Of a stretch of DNA of 64,000 nt, positions 52,695-62,254 are shown piece by piece (the stretch's first letter is position 1; each line of letters starts with the position of its first letter). The DNA lies in NCBI GenBank assembly GCA_030835825.1, contig JAURRA010000010.1, positions 1 through 64,000 of the forward strand, in the 5' to 3' direction. Source of the stretch: Flavobacteriaceae bacterium (lineage in GTDB: Bacteria > Bacteroidota > Bacteroidia > Flavobacteriales > Flavobacteriaceae). Made by a program: the position numbers and the translations under genes. The notes beneath the pieces were generated by a model. That model did not search any database and was not told the origin of the DNA. It saw only the letters and a list, made by a program, of their open reading frames with translations.

Positions 52695-53519
52695 ATGACT
52701 AAAATTACAGCAGCCGAAGTCAATAAACTAAGACAGACAACAGGTGCCGGAATGATGGATTGCAAAAAAGCTTTAGTTGAAGCTGATGGCAATTTTGAAA
52801 CAGCCATTGAAATTTTAAGAAAGAAAGGTCAAAAAGTAGCCGCCAATCGTGCTGATCGTGAATCGAGCGAAGGTGTAGCTATGGCCAAAGTCAATGACAC
52901 CGCTACTCGCGGAGTTGTTGTTTCTCTCAACTGTGAAACTGATTTTGTTGCAAAGAACGATAGTTATGTTGCCTTAGCAACACGCATGTCAGAAATTGCT
53001 TTAAATCACGATAGTCTTGAAGCCTTTCTTGGAGCCGACTACGACGGAATGACTGTCGCTGAGAAGTTAACAGAACAAACTGGAGTCATTGGAGAGAAGA
53101 TTGAGATTGGCTCATTTAAAGTTTTAGAAGCGTCATTTGTGGGTTCATATATTCATGCTGGTAATAAGATTGCTACAATAGTTGGTTTGTCAGCCAATGT
53201 CGATGGTGCAGCAGTAGCTGCTCGAGACGTTGCCATGCAAGCCGCAGCTATGGATCCAATTGCATTAGATGAGCACGGTGTAGATGCAGCTACAATTGAA
53301 AAAGAAATTGAAATTGCGAAAGACCAGTTACGTCAAGAAGGTAAACCAGAAGCTATGTTAGATAATATTGCTAAAGGTAAACTCAATCGTTTTTTCAAGG
53401 ACAATACTCTGGTTAACCAAGATTTCATTAAGGACAGTAAAGTATGCGTAGCTGATTATGTGAAGTCAGTTAATGCAGACTTAAAAGTTGTTAGTTTTGC
53501 AAGGGTTGCACTCGGTTAA
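52695..53519 (+). CDS. tsf: Translation elongation factor Ts
   Basis: EF-Ts recharges EF-Tu by exchanging GDP for GTP. The 274 residues begin with a UBA-like domain (VNKLRQTTGAGMMDCKKAL), followed by NCETDFVAKNDSYVALA, which contacts EF-Tu, and a C-terminal segment with KVCVADYVKS. It is the last gene of rpsB-tsf; a strong intrinsic terminator follows 19 bp after its stop. Confidence 0.98.
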   Translation: MTKITAAEVNKLRQTTGAGMMDCKKALVEADGNFETAIEILRKKGQKVAANRADRESSEGVAMAKVNDTATRGVVVSLNCETDFVAKNDSYVALATRMSEIALNHDSLEAFLGADYDGMTVAEKLTEQTGVIGEKIEIGSFKVLEASFVGSYIHAGNKIATIVGLSANVDGAAVAARDVAMQAAAMDPIALDEHGVDAATIEKEIEIAKDQLRQEGKPEAMLDNIAKGKLNRFFKDNTLVNQDFIKDSKVCVADYVKSVNADLKVVSFARVALG

Positions 53520-53538
53520 ATAACGTTTTACTTTTGTT

Positions 53539-53567
53539 AAAGCTCCGTTTTGCGGAGCTTTTTTTTT
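53539..53567 (+). terminator. Intrinsic terminator after tsf
   Basis: A perfect 9-bp stem, AAAGCTCCG with CGGAGCTTT (53539-53547 and 53553-53561) around a 5-base loop, runs directly into a T-tract. This is the clearest terminator in the window. Confidence 0.92.
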
Positions 53568-53620
53568 ACTAAAAAAACAAGATCTCTTTCAACCTATCTT
53601 AGCATTATCAAAATGAATCT

Positions 53621-53628
53621 TATATTTG
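53621..53628 (+). promoter_or_regulatory. Candidate -7 element of pyrH-frr
   Basis: TATATTTG is a full TAnnTTTG match, 19 bases before the GTG start of pyrH and after the tsf terminator. The -33 region is weak (TTAG). Confidence 0.42.
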
Positions 53629-53647
53629 TTATTCAATTCGACCAATC

Positions 53648-54355
53648 GTGAAATATAAACGCATTCTTCTTAAACTCTCTGGCGAAGCGCTAATGGGTTC
53701 CAATCAGTATGGCATCGATTCTGATCGTCTGACAGCATATGCCTCTGAAATAAAAAACATCGTAGCTTCGGGTATAGAAGTTGCCATTGTTATTGGTGGC
53801 GGGAATATCTTTAGAGGAATTGCTGGCGCAAGCAAGGGCATGGATAGAGTACAAGCCGATCACATGGGTATGCTCGCAACCATCATCAATGGGTTGGCGC
53901 TTCAATCGGCTTTAGAAAATCTAGACGTCCCGACACGGATGCAAACAGCCATAGCAATCAATGAAGTGGCAGAGCCATTTATTCGCCGAAGAGCCATGCG
54001 CCATTTGGAGAAAGGACGAGTTGTCATATTCGGCGGAGGTACTGGCAATCCATATTTTACTACCGATTCGGCAGCAGTACTAAGAGCTATTGAAATAGAG
54101 GCCGATGTTATCCTCAAAGGCACCCGAGTTGATGGTATCTACAACGAAGATCCAGAAAAAAACGCAGCTGCTATTAAGTTTGACCAAATTAGTTTTGAAG
54201 ACGTTTTGAAAAAAGGCTTAAAGGTTATGGATACGACGGCCTTTACCCTAAGTCAAGAAAACAACCTACCCATCATTGTATTTGACATGAACAAGAAAGG
54301 CAATTTGCTTAAAGTTGTATCGGGAGACAAAGTTGGGACAACAGTTAATTTATAA
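53648..54355 (+). CDS. pyrH: UMP kinase
   Basis: PyrH phosphorylates UMP to UDP for pyrimidine nucleotide supply. The 235 residues show the amino-acid-kinase fold: [14 protein letters not shown] at the start, [45 protein letters not shown] and [15 protein letters not shown]. The start is GTG (53648), the only start in position for the [10 protein letters not shown] core. frr follows after 31 bp, the usual partner. Confidence 0.97.
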   Translation: MKYKRILLKLSGEALMGSNQYGIDSDRLTAYASEIKNIVASGIEVAIVIGGGNIFRGIAGASKGMDRVQADHMGMLATIINGLALQSALENLDVPTRMQTAIAINEVAEPFIRRRAMRHLEKGRVVIFGGGTGNPYFTTDSAAVLRAIEIEADVILKGTRVDGIYNEDPEKNAAAIKFDQISFEDVLKKGLKVMDTTAFTLSQENNLPIIVFDMNKKGNLLKVVSGDKVGTTVNL

Positions 54356-54386
54356 TTATCGTTTGATTCAATAAAGACAAAAAATC

Positions 54387-54944
54387 ATGGAAGAAGAAAT
54401 TTCTTTTATCATTGAAAGCACCGAAGAATCCATGTCTAAATCACTGGAATTTCTAAAAAAAGAATTTACCAATATCCGAGCTGGTAAGGCCAGTCCTGCC
54501 ATGCTAGGCAGTATTGTAGTAGAGTATTACGGAACGCCCACACCCTTAAACCAAATGGCTAATGTGAATGCTCCGGATGGCCGAACAATCGTAGTACAGC
54601 CTTATGAAAAATCATCGCTTCAAAATATTGAACACAGTATTATGGTTGCCAATTTGGGGTTTAATCCGATGAATAACGGCGAGGCACTGATTATCAATGT
54701 GCCCCCTTTAACTGAAGAACGTCGACGAGAATTGGCAAAAATGGCCAAAGCAGCCAGCGAAGAAGCTAAAATTCTGATTCGCAACGCCAGAAAAGAAGCC
54801 AATTCTGATACTAAAAAATTAGAGAATGCCTCTGAAGACCTCAAAGCCAATACTGAAATTGATATCCAAAAAATTACGGATGACTACATCAAAAAAGTAG
54901 ATGCCATGTTTTCACAGAAAGAGCAGGAAATTATGACGGTTTAA
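54387..54944 (+). CDS. frr: Ribosome recycling factor
   Basis: RRF splits post-termination ribosomes together with EF-G. The 185 residues have the tRNA-like shape signature: LKKEFTNIRAGKASPAML near residue 23, VEYYGTPTPLNQMANV, and the long helical part with PPLTEERRRELAKMAKAASE and EDLKANTEIDIQKITDDYI. It is transcribed with pyrH; the MMPL transporter follows after 59 bp that contain a separate -7 element. Confidence 0.97.
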   Translation: MEEEISFIIESTEESMSKSLEFLKKEFTNIRAGKASPAMLGSIVVEYYGTPTPLNQMANVNAPDGRTIVVQPYEKSSLQNIEHSIMVANLGFNPMNNGEALIINVPPLTEERRRELAKMAKAASEEAKILIRNARKEANSDTKKLENASEDLKANTEIDIQKITDDYIKKVDAMFSQKEQEIMTV

Positions 54945-54977
54945 TCCAAATTAACCGCTTATTTATATTGTTATCCT

Positions 54978-54985
54978 TACCTTTG
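54978..54985 (+). promoter_or_regulatory. Candidate -7 element of the MMPL transporter gene
   Basis: TACCTTTG matches TAnnTTTG fully and ends 18 bases before the GTG start at 55004. No TTG at the 19-base spacing is seen. Confidence 0.38.
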
Positions 54986-55003
54986 CAGCTATAAAAAATC
55001 ACT

Positions 55004-57394
55004 GTGAAGAGGTCCTTTTCTTTCGAATTTTGGAGTAGTCTTGCTAGAATCATTCTTCGAAACAGAATCGGTATCTTAATTGGCATGGCCCTTATCACTT
55101 TCTTGTCTACTACCCAGTGGAATAAGATGCGGTTTTCCTATACTGAGGCCAATTTACTTCCCGACAATCACATTGTTAATACTAATTATAACAATTTTCT
55201 TGAAGAATTTGGAGAAGAAGGAAATGTCGTTGTTATCGCTGTCAAAGACACTACCCTCTTCAATTTGCCTATTTTTCAAGATTGGCAACATCTAGGGCAA
55301 CAATTCAAGTCTAATGAGGCTGTTGATTTGGTCATTTCAATAGATCAATTACAGCGTCTGTCAAAAGAATCTGACAATAGTAAATTTGTTTCTTCGCCCC
55401 TTTTAGAAGGTGACATTACCCAAGAAAAAATTATTGAATTACAAGAAGAATTAAAAAGTCAACTTCCAGTTTATGAAGGCTTGTTTTTCAACGCAGCATC
55501 TGGCACCGTTCAAACGGCCATCTATCTTGACAAGAGTATTGTAAATTCTGCCTTGCGAAAAGAATTTATCGTCAATGACCTGATTCCTTCTATTGAAACA
55601 TTTAAAGCAAAACACGGCTTAGATGTGCGGATATCAGGCATGCCTTATATCAGAACGCTCAATTCACAGTATATTATAGATGAAATTGGAGGTTTTATCA
55701 TTGCGGCCATTCTGGTAACCTGTTTTTTGTTTTTTGCTTTTTTCCGCTCATGGCGTGCCACTTTTATTTCGTTGGTCGTTGTTGTCATAGGAGTGATGTG
55801 GACCTTTGGGATACTCGGATTCTTAGAGTACGAGATAACTGTATTGACAGCGCTTATTCCCCCTGTGATAATTGTAATTGGCATCCCCAATTGTATCTTC
55901 CTGATCAACAAGTATCAACATGAGGTCAATGCACACGGTAATAAAGCCAAATCGTTACAGCGGGTGATCACCAAAGTTGGAAATGCCACACTGATGACTA
56001 ATGTCACCACCGCTTCTGGATTTGCAACCTTTACCATCACCCAAAGCCGCCTGTTGATTGAATTTGGGGTCGTAGCTTCACTCAGTATTTTAGCTATTTT
56101 TATAATTTGTTTGTTAATCATACCGATCAGTTATAGCTTTCTGCCTAAGCCCAAACCAAGGCACCTAGAGCATTTGAATCGGAAATGGACGAGTTATGTC
56201 ATTGGCTGGATGACTCATAATGTAAAAGAAAGAAGATGGGTCATTTATACCGCTAGCACCTTTGCCGTGATTTTGGGTGCTGTTGGCATTTATCAAATGA
56301 GGATATCTGGCAGTCTATTGGAAGACATGCCCAAAAATGCCCCGTTTTATCAAGACATCCGATTTTTTGAAAATGAATTTGACGGCATTATGCCTATTGA
56401 AATTATCATTGATACCAAACAAGACAAGGGCGTCACCAAGCGGTCAACCATCGTAAAAATGGCACAACTAGAGGATTATCTCAATGATATTCCACAGCTT
56501 TCAAGACCTGTTTCTATAGTAAGTATGGTGAAATATGCCAAGCAAGCCTTCTATAATGGCGATCCAAGGTATTACGATTTGCCCACCGCTCAAGAAAACA
56601 ATTTCATCATGAGCTATCTCAATAAGGGTAGCGATCAAGTAGATTTTCTTAAAAGCTTTGTGAGTCCAAATGGCAGGATGGCGAGAATATCTGTTTTCAT
56701 AAAAGACGAGGGAATTGATCAGTTGGATGACATCGAAATTGATATTAGAAATCAATTGGAACACATTTTTCCAAGCGAACGATTTGAAGTTACCATAACG
56801 GGCAAAGCCTATATGTTTGAAAAAGGCACCAAGTACTTGGTCCGAAATCTATTGATATCCCTTTCACTAGCTATTGTCCTCATTTCATTGTTCATCGCTT
56901 ATATGTTCAGATCCTTTAGGATGATTCTAATTTCTGTCATACCCAACCTCATTCCTCTCATTATCACGGCAGGACTAATGGGGTATTTAGGTGTGCCTAT
57001 AAAGCCATCGACTGTGTTAGTGTTCAGTATTGCCTTTGGTATTTCGGTTGATGACACCATTCATTTCTTGGCAAAATATCGGCAAGAACTGCAGAGTCAT
57101 AATTGGAAAATCAAACGGTCTGTTTTTGCTGCTTTGAAAGAAACTGGGATCAGTATGCTCTACACTTCAGTTGTTCTTTTCTTTGGATTCTCAGTGTTCT
57201 TGACTTCGGATTTTGGTGGAACTGTAGCCCTAGGCGCTTTGATTTCAGGTACCTTACTCGTTGCCATGTTATCAAATCTCATGCTATTGCCCAGCATGTT
57301 ACTTACGCTCGAAAAGTTGATTGCCAACAAAACAGTGCTGAAAGAACCGACTCTAAAGATTATTCCCGACGAAGAAGAAAGCTCCAACAGCTAA
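55004..57394 (+). CDS. RND/MMPL-family membrane transporter
   Basis: A 796-residue transporter of the RND superfamily, MMPL branch, with the duplicated layout: helix 1 near 20-40, a large periplasmic loop (about 45-215), five helices (about 225-375), helix 7 near 420, a second loop (about 440-615), and five more helices. The second-half motif FGISVDDTIHFLAKYRQE, with paired Asp, is the proton-relay signature; its first-half counterpart shows VIGIPNCIFLINKYQHE with Asn instead, which is usual in this group. Members export lipids or hydrophobic compounds. No periplasmic adaptor or TolC-type gene is adjacent, so it probably acts alone. Substrate is unknown. Start is GTG. Confidence 0.88.
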   Translation: MKRSFSFEFWSSLARIILRNRIGILIGMALITFLSTTQWNKMRFSYTEANLLPDNHIVNTNYNNFLEEFGEEGNVVVIAVKDTTLFNLPIFQDWQHLGQQFKSNEAVDLVISIDQLQRLSKESDNSKFVSSPLLEGDITQEKIIELQEELKSQLPVYEGLFFNAASGTVQTAIYLDKSIVNSALRKEFIVNDLIPSIETFKAKHGLDVRISGMPYIRTLNSQYIIDEIGGFIIAAILVTCFLFFAFFRSWRATFISLVVVVIGVMWTFGILGFLEYEITVLTALIPPVIIVIGIPNCIFLINKYQHEVNAHGNKAKSLQRVITKVGNATLMTNVTTASGFATFTITQSRLLIEFGVVASLSILAIFIICLLIIPISYSFLPKPKPRHLEHLNRKWTSYVIGWMTHNVKERRWVIYTASTFAVILGAVGIYQMRISGSLLEDMPKNAPFYQDIRFFENEFDGIMPIEIIIDTKQDKGVTKRSTIVKMAQLEDYLNDIPQLSRPVSIVSMVKYAKQAFYNGDPRYYDLPTAQENNFIMSYLNKGSDQVDFLKSFVSPNGRMARISVFIKDEGIDQLDDIEIDIRNQLEHIFPSERFEVTITGKAYMFEKGTKYLVRNLLISLSLAIVLISLFIAYMFRSFRMILISVIPNLIPLIITAGLMGYLGVPIKPSTVLVFSIAFGISVDDTIHFLAKYRQELQSHNWKIKRSVFAALKETGISMLYTSVVLFFGFSVFLTSDFGGTVALGALISGTLLVAMLSNLMLLPSMLLTLEKLIANKTVLKEPTLKIIPDEEESSNS

Positions 57395-57436
57395 TTTATT
57401 TCAATCCGCTATCTTTACAGCGAAAAATAACTACCC

Positions 57437-58870
57437 ATGAAGCATCACGCTATTGTTACCCTTCTCGACATGCAGCCTACACCATCTGATGTTGTAGTCA
57501 AAGGATGGGTAAGAACTTTTAGAGGAAATCGATTTATTGCTCTAAATGACGGATCTACTTTAAGGAATTTGCAATGTGTTATCGACTTTGAGAACACAGA
57601 CACCAACTTGCTCAAACGTATTACTACTGGAGCAGCACTCTCAGTCCAAGGAACTTTAGTCGAGAGCCAAGGAGCTGGACAGCGGGTAGAAGTGCAAGTA
57701 TCTCAATTTGAGGTTTTAGGAGATTCAGATGCCGATTTATATCCGATTCAGCCCAAGAAGCACTCTTTTGAATTCTTGAGAGAAAATGCCCATTTACGGG
57801 TGCGTACAAATACCTTTGGGGCGGTAATGAGACTCCGATCTGCCTTGGCGTTTGCTGTACATCGCTATTTTAATGAGAAAGGATTCTTTAACTTACATTC
57901 ACCCATTATTACGGGAAGTGACGCTGAAGGTGCTGGCGAATTGTTTCGCGTCAGCCATCTTGACCCAAAATCTCCACCACTCCAAGACAATGGTGAGGTT
58001 GATTTTTCCAAAGATTTTTTTGGTAAAGAAACCCATTTGACTGTGTCTGGCCAATTGGAAGCCGAAACGTTTGCCATGGCGCTGAGTAAGGTGTATACCT
58101 TTGGCCCCACCTTTAGGGCAGAAAATTCTAATACAGCACGACATCTTGCAGAATTTTGGATGATAGAACCTGAAGTCGCCTTTATGGATCTGTCAGGAAA
58201 TATGGATCTTGCCGAAGATTTTCTAAAATATGTCATCAATGATATGCTCACCAACCATGCCGAGGATTTAACCTTTTTAGAAGATCGTTTAATTCAAGAA
58301 GACAAATCGAAACCCGAGCGTGAAAGACAAGCCATGACCTTAACAGAGAAATTGAAATTTGTTGTCGAAAACAATTTCACACGCTTGAGTTATACTGAGG
58401 CAATTGATATTCTCAAAAACTCAAAACCTAATAAAAAGAAAACCTTCAAATACCCAATTGATGCTTGGGGAGCCGATTTACAAAGTGAACATGAGCGCTA
58501 TTTGGTCGAAAAACACTTCGAAACTCCGGTAATACTTTTCGATTATCCAGCCCATATCAAAGCCTTTTACATGCGTTTGAATGAAGATCAAAAAACAGTA
58601 AGAGCGATGGATATTTTGTTCCCAGGCATTGGGGAAATGGTTGGAGGGTCACAGAGAGAAGAGCGCCTCGATGTTTTAGAGTCCAAGATAGATCAATTGA
58701 ACATTCCTCGTGAGGACTTAGATTGGTATCTTGACTTAAGAAGATTTGGTACCGCTGTTCATTCGGGTTTTGGTTTGGGATTCGAAAGACTAGTTATGTT
58801 TGTTACAGGCATGAGTAACATTCGCGATGTCATTCCATTTCCAAGAACTCCCGGTAACGCCGAATTCTAA
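57437..58870 (+). CDS. asnS: Asparaginyl-tRNA synthetase
   Basis: Charges tRNA-Asn with asparagine. The 477 residues have an N-terminal OB-fold anticodon domain ([20 protein letters not shown], about 18-100) and a class II catalytic domain with motif 2 [20 protein letters not shown] and motif 3 [15 protein letters not shown] near the end. [14 protein letters not shown] and [17 protein letters not shown] are typical of bacterial AsnRS rather than AspRS. It lies 42 bp after the MMPL gene, with a near-consensus -7 element (TATCTTTA, 57410-57417), and 68 bp before rpoN. Confidence 0.97.
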   Translation: MKHHAIVTLLDMQPTPSDVVVKGWVRTFRGNRFIALNDGSTLRNLQCVIDFENTDTNLLKRITTGAALSVQGTLVESQGAGQRVEVQVSQFEVLGDSDADLYPIQPKKHSFEFLRENAHLRVRTNTFGAVMRLRSALAFAVHRYFNEKGFFNLHSPIITGSDAEGAGELFRVSHLDPKSPPLQDNGEVDFSKDFFGKETHLTVSGQLEAETFAMALSKVYTFGPTFRAENSNTARHLAEFWMIEPEVAFMDLSGNMDLAEDFLKYVINDMLTNHAEDLTFLEDRLIQEDKSKPERERQAMTLTEKLKFVVENNFTRLSYTEAIDILKNSKPNKKKTFKYPIDAWGADLQSEHERYLVEKHFETPVILFDYPAHIKAFYMRLNEDQKTVRAMDILFPGIGEMVGGSQREERLDVLESKIDQLNIPREDLDWYLDLRRFGTAVHSGFGLGFERLVMFVTGMSNIRDVIPFPRTPGNAEF

Positions 58871-58938
58871 CTTTTTCAATTGTTTTGATTGGCACGGATT
58901 ACAGTATCTTTTACTAACTTTATCCCAAACCCAATGGC

Positions 58939-60396
58939 ATGCTCAAACAATATCTACATTTAAAGCAAACGCAAAAATTATCGCCTCAACAAATACAGTT
59001 GATGAAGATGATCAAATTGCCGACGCTAGATTTTGAGCAACGTATAAAGCAAGAATTAGAGGAAAATCCAGCACTCGAAAGCGGCAAGGAAAGTGATAGT
59101 CTCGAAGAGCAAGACAATCTTGATCAAGCCAACGATTACGACGACAACGAGCATATCGAGGCCGAGGATATCAACGTCGATGAGTATTTGAGTGACGATG
59201 ATATTCCGGAATACAGAACAAAATCGAACAATTATAGCGATGATGATCAGCAAAAGGTTATTCCAGTCGCGGCAGAAACATCTTTATCACAGCATTTAAT
59301 CAATCAGTTGTATGGGTTCCGTTTCGACAATCAAGAATTAGAAATTGCTGAATTTCTCATTGGGAGTATCGACGATAGCGGGTACCTTCGCAGAGAACTC
59401 AGTCAAATCGTCGACGACTTGGCTTTCACACAGAACATCATGGTCGACCTAGAAACCGTCGAACGCGTTCTTAAGCAAATTCAACAACTCGACCCAAGCG
59501 GCATAGGCGCGAGAGATTTACAAGAGTGTTTAAGCATCCAACTGCACCGAAAAGATAAAAACAAGGATCAAATCTGCGCGCGCTCTATTATTGACAACCA
59601 CTTCGACTTATTTTCTAAAAAGCATTATGAGCGATTGATGACCAAATTGCATATAACAGAGGGCCAGCTAAAAGCAGCCATTGGCGAAATAGAGCGACTC
59701 AATCCAAAGCCAGGAAGTTCCTTTGCCGGACAAAATAAAAACATTGAACAGGTTATCCCAGATTTCACTTTGAGTATCATCGATGGGGAATTGGAATTGA
59801 AATTGAACGGCCGTAATGTGCCAGAATTACACGTTTCACAATCTTACAACGAGATGCTTAAAGGCTATAAGGCAGCAACGGAAAAATCTAAAGCACAGCA
59901 TGATGCTGTGATGTTTATTAAGCAAAAACTCGATGCGGCTAAGTGGTTTATAGAGGCCGTACAGCAACGACAACAAACCTTATTGCTAACCATGAGCGCC
60001 ATCCTTGAACACCAGAAGGATTACTTCTTGTCTGGAGACGACAGGGATCTGAAACCCATGATTCTCAAAGATATAGCTGACGAAATTGGAATGGATGTAT
60101 CTACCATATCCAGGGTTGCCAATGGCAAGTATATCGACACACCCTATGGGACAAAAATCCTGAAAAGCTTTTTTAGTGAGTCCATGACTAACGATCAAGG
60201 TGAGGAAATTTCGACTCGTGAAATCAAAACTATTCTTCAAATTCTCATTGACAAAGAAGACAAGAAAAAACCCATTACAGACGAGCAATTAGCTATGGAA
60301 CTCAAAAAAGAAGGTTATCTAATCGCAAGACGAACCGTTGCAAAGTATCGAGAACAATTGGATATCCCGGTAGCCAGACTGCGCAAACAACTTTGA
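58939..60396 (+). CDS. rpoN: RNA polymerase sigma-54 factor
   Basis: Alternative sigma factor that recognises -24/-12 promoters and needs AAA+ activators. The 485 residues comprise the Gln- and Leu-rich region I (LKQTQKLSPQQIQLMKMIKL), an acidic region II (about 50-100), the core-binding domain (about 110-290), the helix-turn-helix with DVSTISRVANGKYIDTPYG, and the C-terminal RpoN box in the form ARRTVAKYREQL. No activator gene is nearby and I did not find a convincing -24/-12 promoter in the window. Confidence 0.97.
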   Translation: MLKQYLHLKQTQKLSPQQIQLMKMIKLPTLDFEQRIKQELEENPALESGKESDSLEEQDNLDQANDYDDNEHIEAEDINVDEYLSDDDIPEYRTKSNNYSDDDQQKVIPVAAETSLSQHLINQLYGFRFDNQELEIAEFLIGSIDDSGYLRRELSQIVDDLAFTQNIMVDLETVERVLKQIQQLDPSGIGARDLQECLSIQLHRKDKNKDQICARSIIDNHFDLFSKKHYERLMTKLHITEGQLKAAIGEIERLNPKPGSSFAGQNKNIEQVIPDFTLSIIDGELELKLNGRNVPELHVSQSYNEMLKGYKAATEKSKAQHDAVMFIKQKLDAAKWFIEAVQQRQQTLLLTMSAILEHQKDYFLSGDDRDLKPMILKDIADEIGMDVSTISRVANGKYIDTPYGTKILKSFFSESMTNDQGEEISTREIKTILQILIDKEDKKKPITDEQLAMELKKEGYLIARRTVAKYREQLDIPVARLRKQL

Positions 60397-60397
60397 T

Positions 60398-60988
60398 TTG
60401 AATATTATATTTCACTTCATTTCGAGGTTATTTCACCCCATAATGGTGCCTTTATATGGCACCCTAGTGTTCTTAAATGTCGACTCCCCAGTAAAGGAAA
60501 GTTTAAGTAAGATGCTTCTCATTGTTGGAGGACTTACTTTCGTTGTTCCAATTTTTACTTACTATTATCTGAAACAAATAGGAAAAATTACATCCACCAA
60601 CTTACCCCATACTAGAGAAAGATGGATTCCACTTCTCATCAACGCCATTCTACTATTGATTTTAGCAGCGGTGTTTCGCCATTTGCTCTATGACAAATTA
60701 AGTGATTGGTTTATTCTGTTGGCCATTCAAAACTCGATTGCAATGTTATTGCTATTGGTACCCTTTAAAACGAGTATCCACTTGTTTAACAATATGTCTC
60801 TCATTCTGTTTCTTGGGTTTTTGTCCCTTGAAATCACAACAATCAATTTCATAATGCTATCATGCCTTTGGATAAGCTTGATTGGCATGGCACGACTGAT
60901 GCTAAAAGCTCACCGCCCTTTGGAACTATTGATCGGGGGCAATTTGGCAATCGGTGTGCATGCCAGCTATTTTTTTTGGTTTAATTAA
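60398..60988 (+). CDS. Conserved membrane protein of unknown function
   Basis: A 196-residue integral membrane protein with about six helices (near 5-25, 33-58, 73-95, 102-122, 126-165 and 172-195). The start is TTG at 60398, one base after the rpoN stop; the N-terminal HFISRLFHPIMVPLYGTL looks like a conserved part of the protein, so the later ATG at 60440 would cut it. The pattern FHPIMVPLYG with a later LPHTRERWIPLLINA recalls PAP2-like membrane proteins lacking the catalytic motifs, but I cannot assign a family. Coupled to rpoN; its stop overlaps that of the next gene within TTAA. Confidence 0.72.
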   Translation: MNIIFHFISRLFHPIMVPLYGTLVFLNVDSPVKESLSKMLLIVGGLTFVVPIFTYYYLKQIGKITSTNLPHTRERWIPLLINAILLLILAAVFRHLLYDKLSDWFILLAIQNSIAMLLLLVPFKTSIHLFNNMSLILFLGFLSLEITTINFIMLSCLWISLIGMARLMLKAHRPLELLIGGNLAIGVHASYFFWFN

Positions 60989-61683
60989 AGGATATAAAGT
61001 ATTATCCCTAGTTTGATTTTACTTATCCCTGACGGGGCACCTCTATCTATTGCTTCTGGCGTAAACATTTCATTGAGTCCATAGTATAGATTCAAGTTAA
61101 ACTGGGCATAGCCTACGCTGAGGGTTGGGCCATATTCCAAGGATTGTATCCCGATATTAGAGGTGTATTTTAATTTTTCCGAATTCAAGGAAAAGGAGGC
61201 TCTATTTGAAAATATTTTACTCAATCTAAAACCTGGATATATTCTAAAAAAATTATATTCCGCTGGTGTAGCCGTGCGCCATCGCAATTCCACAGGAAGA
61301 CTAATAGCATGAGTAACCAGTTTATTGCTGTCAAATGCGTTAAGAGACAAAATATTGTACTCGGGTTGACCATTGGCATTTTTAGAAATCTGAATATTGT
61401 GATTCAAATAGTCTAAGGCATAACCCAAGCCAATACCAAAAGACCAGCGTCGGTTTTTTGAGATGGGCATATCACGAATTATTCCTAACTGAATTCCTCC
61501 CGATAAGCCGTACTGTGCAATTCCTTGTGGTGGATTATTCAACAAGTTGTATTGGAACCCTACAAAAAATTGATCTTCTCTAAAAAGACTATCGACCTCC
61601 TGAACATTGGTTTGACTAGAGGCAGATATCCAAGTAAATAGTCCAAGCAGTAAAGAAAGCCTTAAGGAATTGAGTGAAAACAT
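60985..61683 (-). CDS. Outer-membrane beta-barrel protein, PorT-like
   Basis: A 232-residue protein with a signal peptide (cleavage near ISASSQ) and an eight-stranded barrel pattern: QFFVGFQYNLLN, GLSGGIQLGIIRDMP, WSFGIGLGYALDYLNHNIQ, AISLPVELRWRT, LEYGPTLSVGYAQFNLNLYYG and a final KIKLGIILYIL strand. This is the layout of small Bacteroidota barrel proteins often labelled PorT or porin-family. PorT itself belongs to type IX secretion, but barrels of this size are too alike to tell apart by eye. An intrinsic terminator separates it from the exbD operon upstream. Confidence 0.75.
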   Translation of the reverse strand: MFSLNSLRLSLLLGLFTWISASSQTNVQEVDSLFREDQFFVGFQYNLLNNPPQGIAQYGLSGGIQLGIIRDMPISKNRRWSFGIGLGYALDYLNHNIQISKNANGQPEYNILSLNAFDSNKLVTHAISLPVELRWRTATPAEYNFFRIYPGFRLSKIFSNRASFSLNSEKLKYTSNIGIQSLEYGPTLSVGYAQFNLNLYYGLNEMFTPEAIDRGAPSGISKIKLGIILYIL

Positions 61684-61710
61684 TTGCGTCGAAGCTGGTT
61701 GGTTTTAGGT

Positions 61711-61741
61711 AAAAAAAAAGCACCCCGAGTCGGCGTGCTTT
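61711..61741 (-). terminator. Intrinsic terminator of the exbB-exbD operon
   Basis: On the minus strand AAAGCAC pairs with GTGCTTT and CCG with CGG around a 3-base loop, with one G-G mismatch between the two blocks, and a T-run of nine follows (61711-61719). It starts 20 bp after the exbD stop. Confidence 0.88.
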
Positions 61742-61760
61742 AAATGTGTTAAATCAATCT

Positions 61761-62240
61761 TTAAAAATTAGTAGATACATCGCCTTGACGGGTTGTATAG
61801 TTGATTTTTAAGGCATTAACTTTTCTCAATTCTTGCTTAATATCTCCTACAATACCCATATTGGCCTTTTTGTCCACTTTCAAAGCAGTGATGAGAAACG
61901 GCACCAATTCTTCCCGTTTTGAAGCACGTTCAGACGCCACAAAAGCGGCGATATCTCTAACCTCAGCGAATTTATCATTCAATTGAATCCTCGCTTCTGT
62001 CCCATACTGCTGAACGTAGTTTTTACTTGGCTTACCAGCATAGATATACATGATTAAATCCTTTTTACCGAGCTTTTCAACTTGATCTGCACTTGGCAAA
62101 ACATTCTCAATTTTGAGGGTAGTATCACGCATGACTGTTGCTACCATGAAAAAGAACAATAGCATGAATACAATGTCTGGTAAAGACGCTGTTGAAATAG
62201 CTGGTAATTCACCTCCTGTTTTCTTTTTAAATTTTGACAT
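61761..62240 (-). CDS. exbD: ExbD/TolR-family protein, second copy
   Basis: A 159-residue ExbD/TolR-type protein: short cytoplasmic N-terminus (MSKFKKKTGGELPAIS), one helix (about 25-42) starting SLPDIVFMLLFFFMVATVM with the conserved Asp26 that carries protons in this family, and a periplasmic domain (about 45-159). It works with ExbB to harness the proton gradient. It is the last gene of the operon, 14 bp after the first exbD. Two different ExbD proteins in a row are common in Bacteroidota and may form a heteromeric pair. Confidence 0.93.
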   Translation of the reverse strand: MSKFKKKTGGELPAISTASLPDIVFMLLFFFMVATVMRDTTLKIENVLPSADQVEKLGKKDLIMYIYAGKPSKNYVQQYGTEARIQLNDKFAEVRDIAAFVASERASKREELVPFLITALKVDKKANMGIVGDIKQELRKVNALKINYTTRQGDVSTNF

Positions 62241-62254
62241 CTTTTCGAGTTTTA

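Noticed and set aside
58871-58938. Sigma-54 promoter before rpoN or elsewhere in the window
   Set aside because: I found no GG-N10-GC arrangement at a sensible distance from a start codon that stood out from chance.
58827-59036. Short frame overlapping the end of asnS and start of rpoN
   Set aside because: It overlaps two certain genes in another frame and has no motif of its own.
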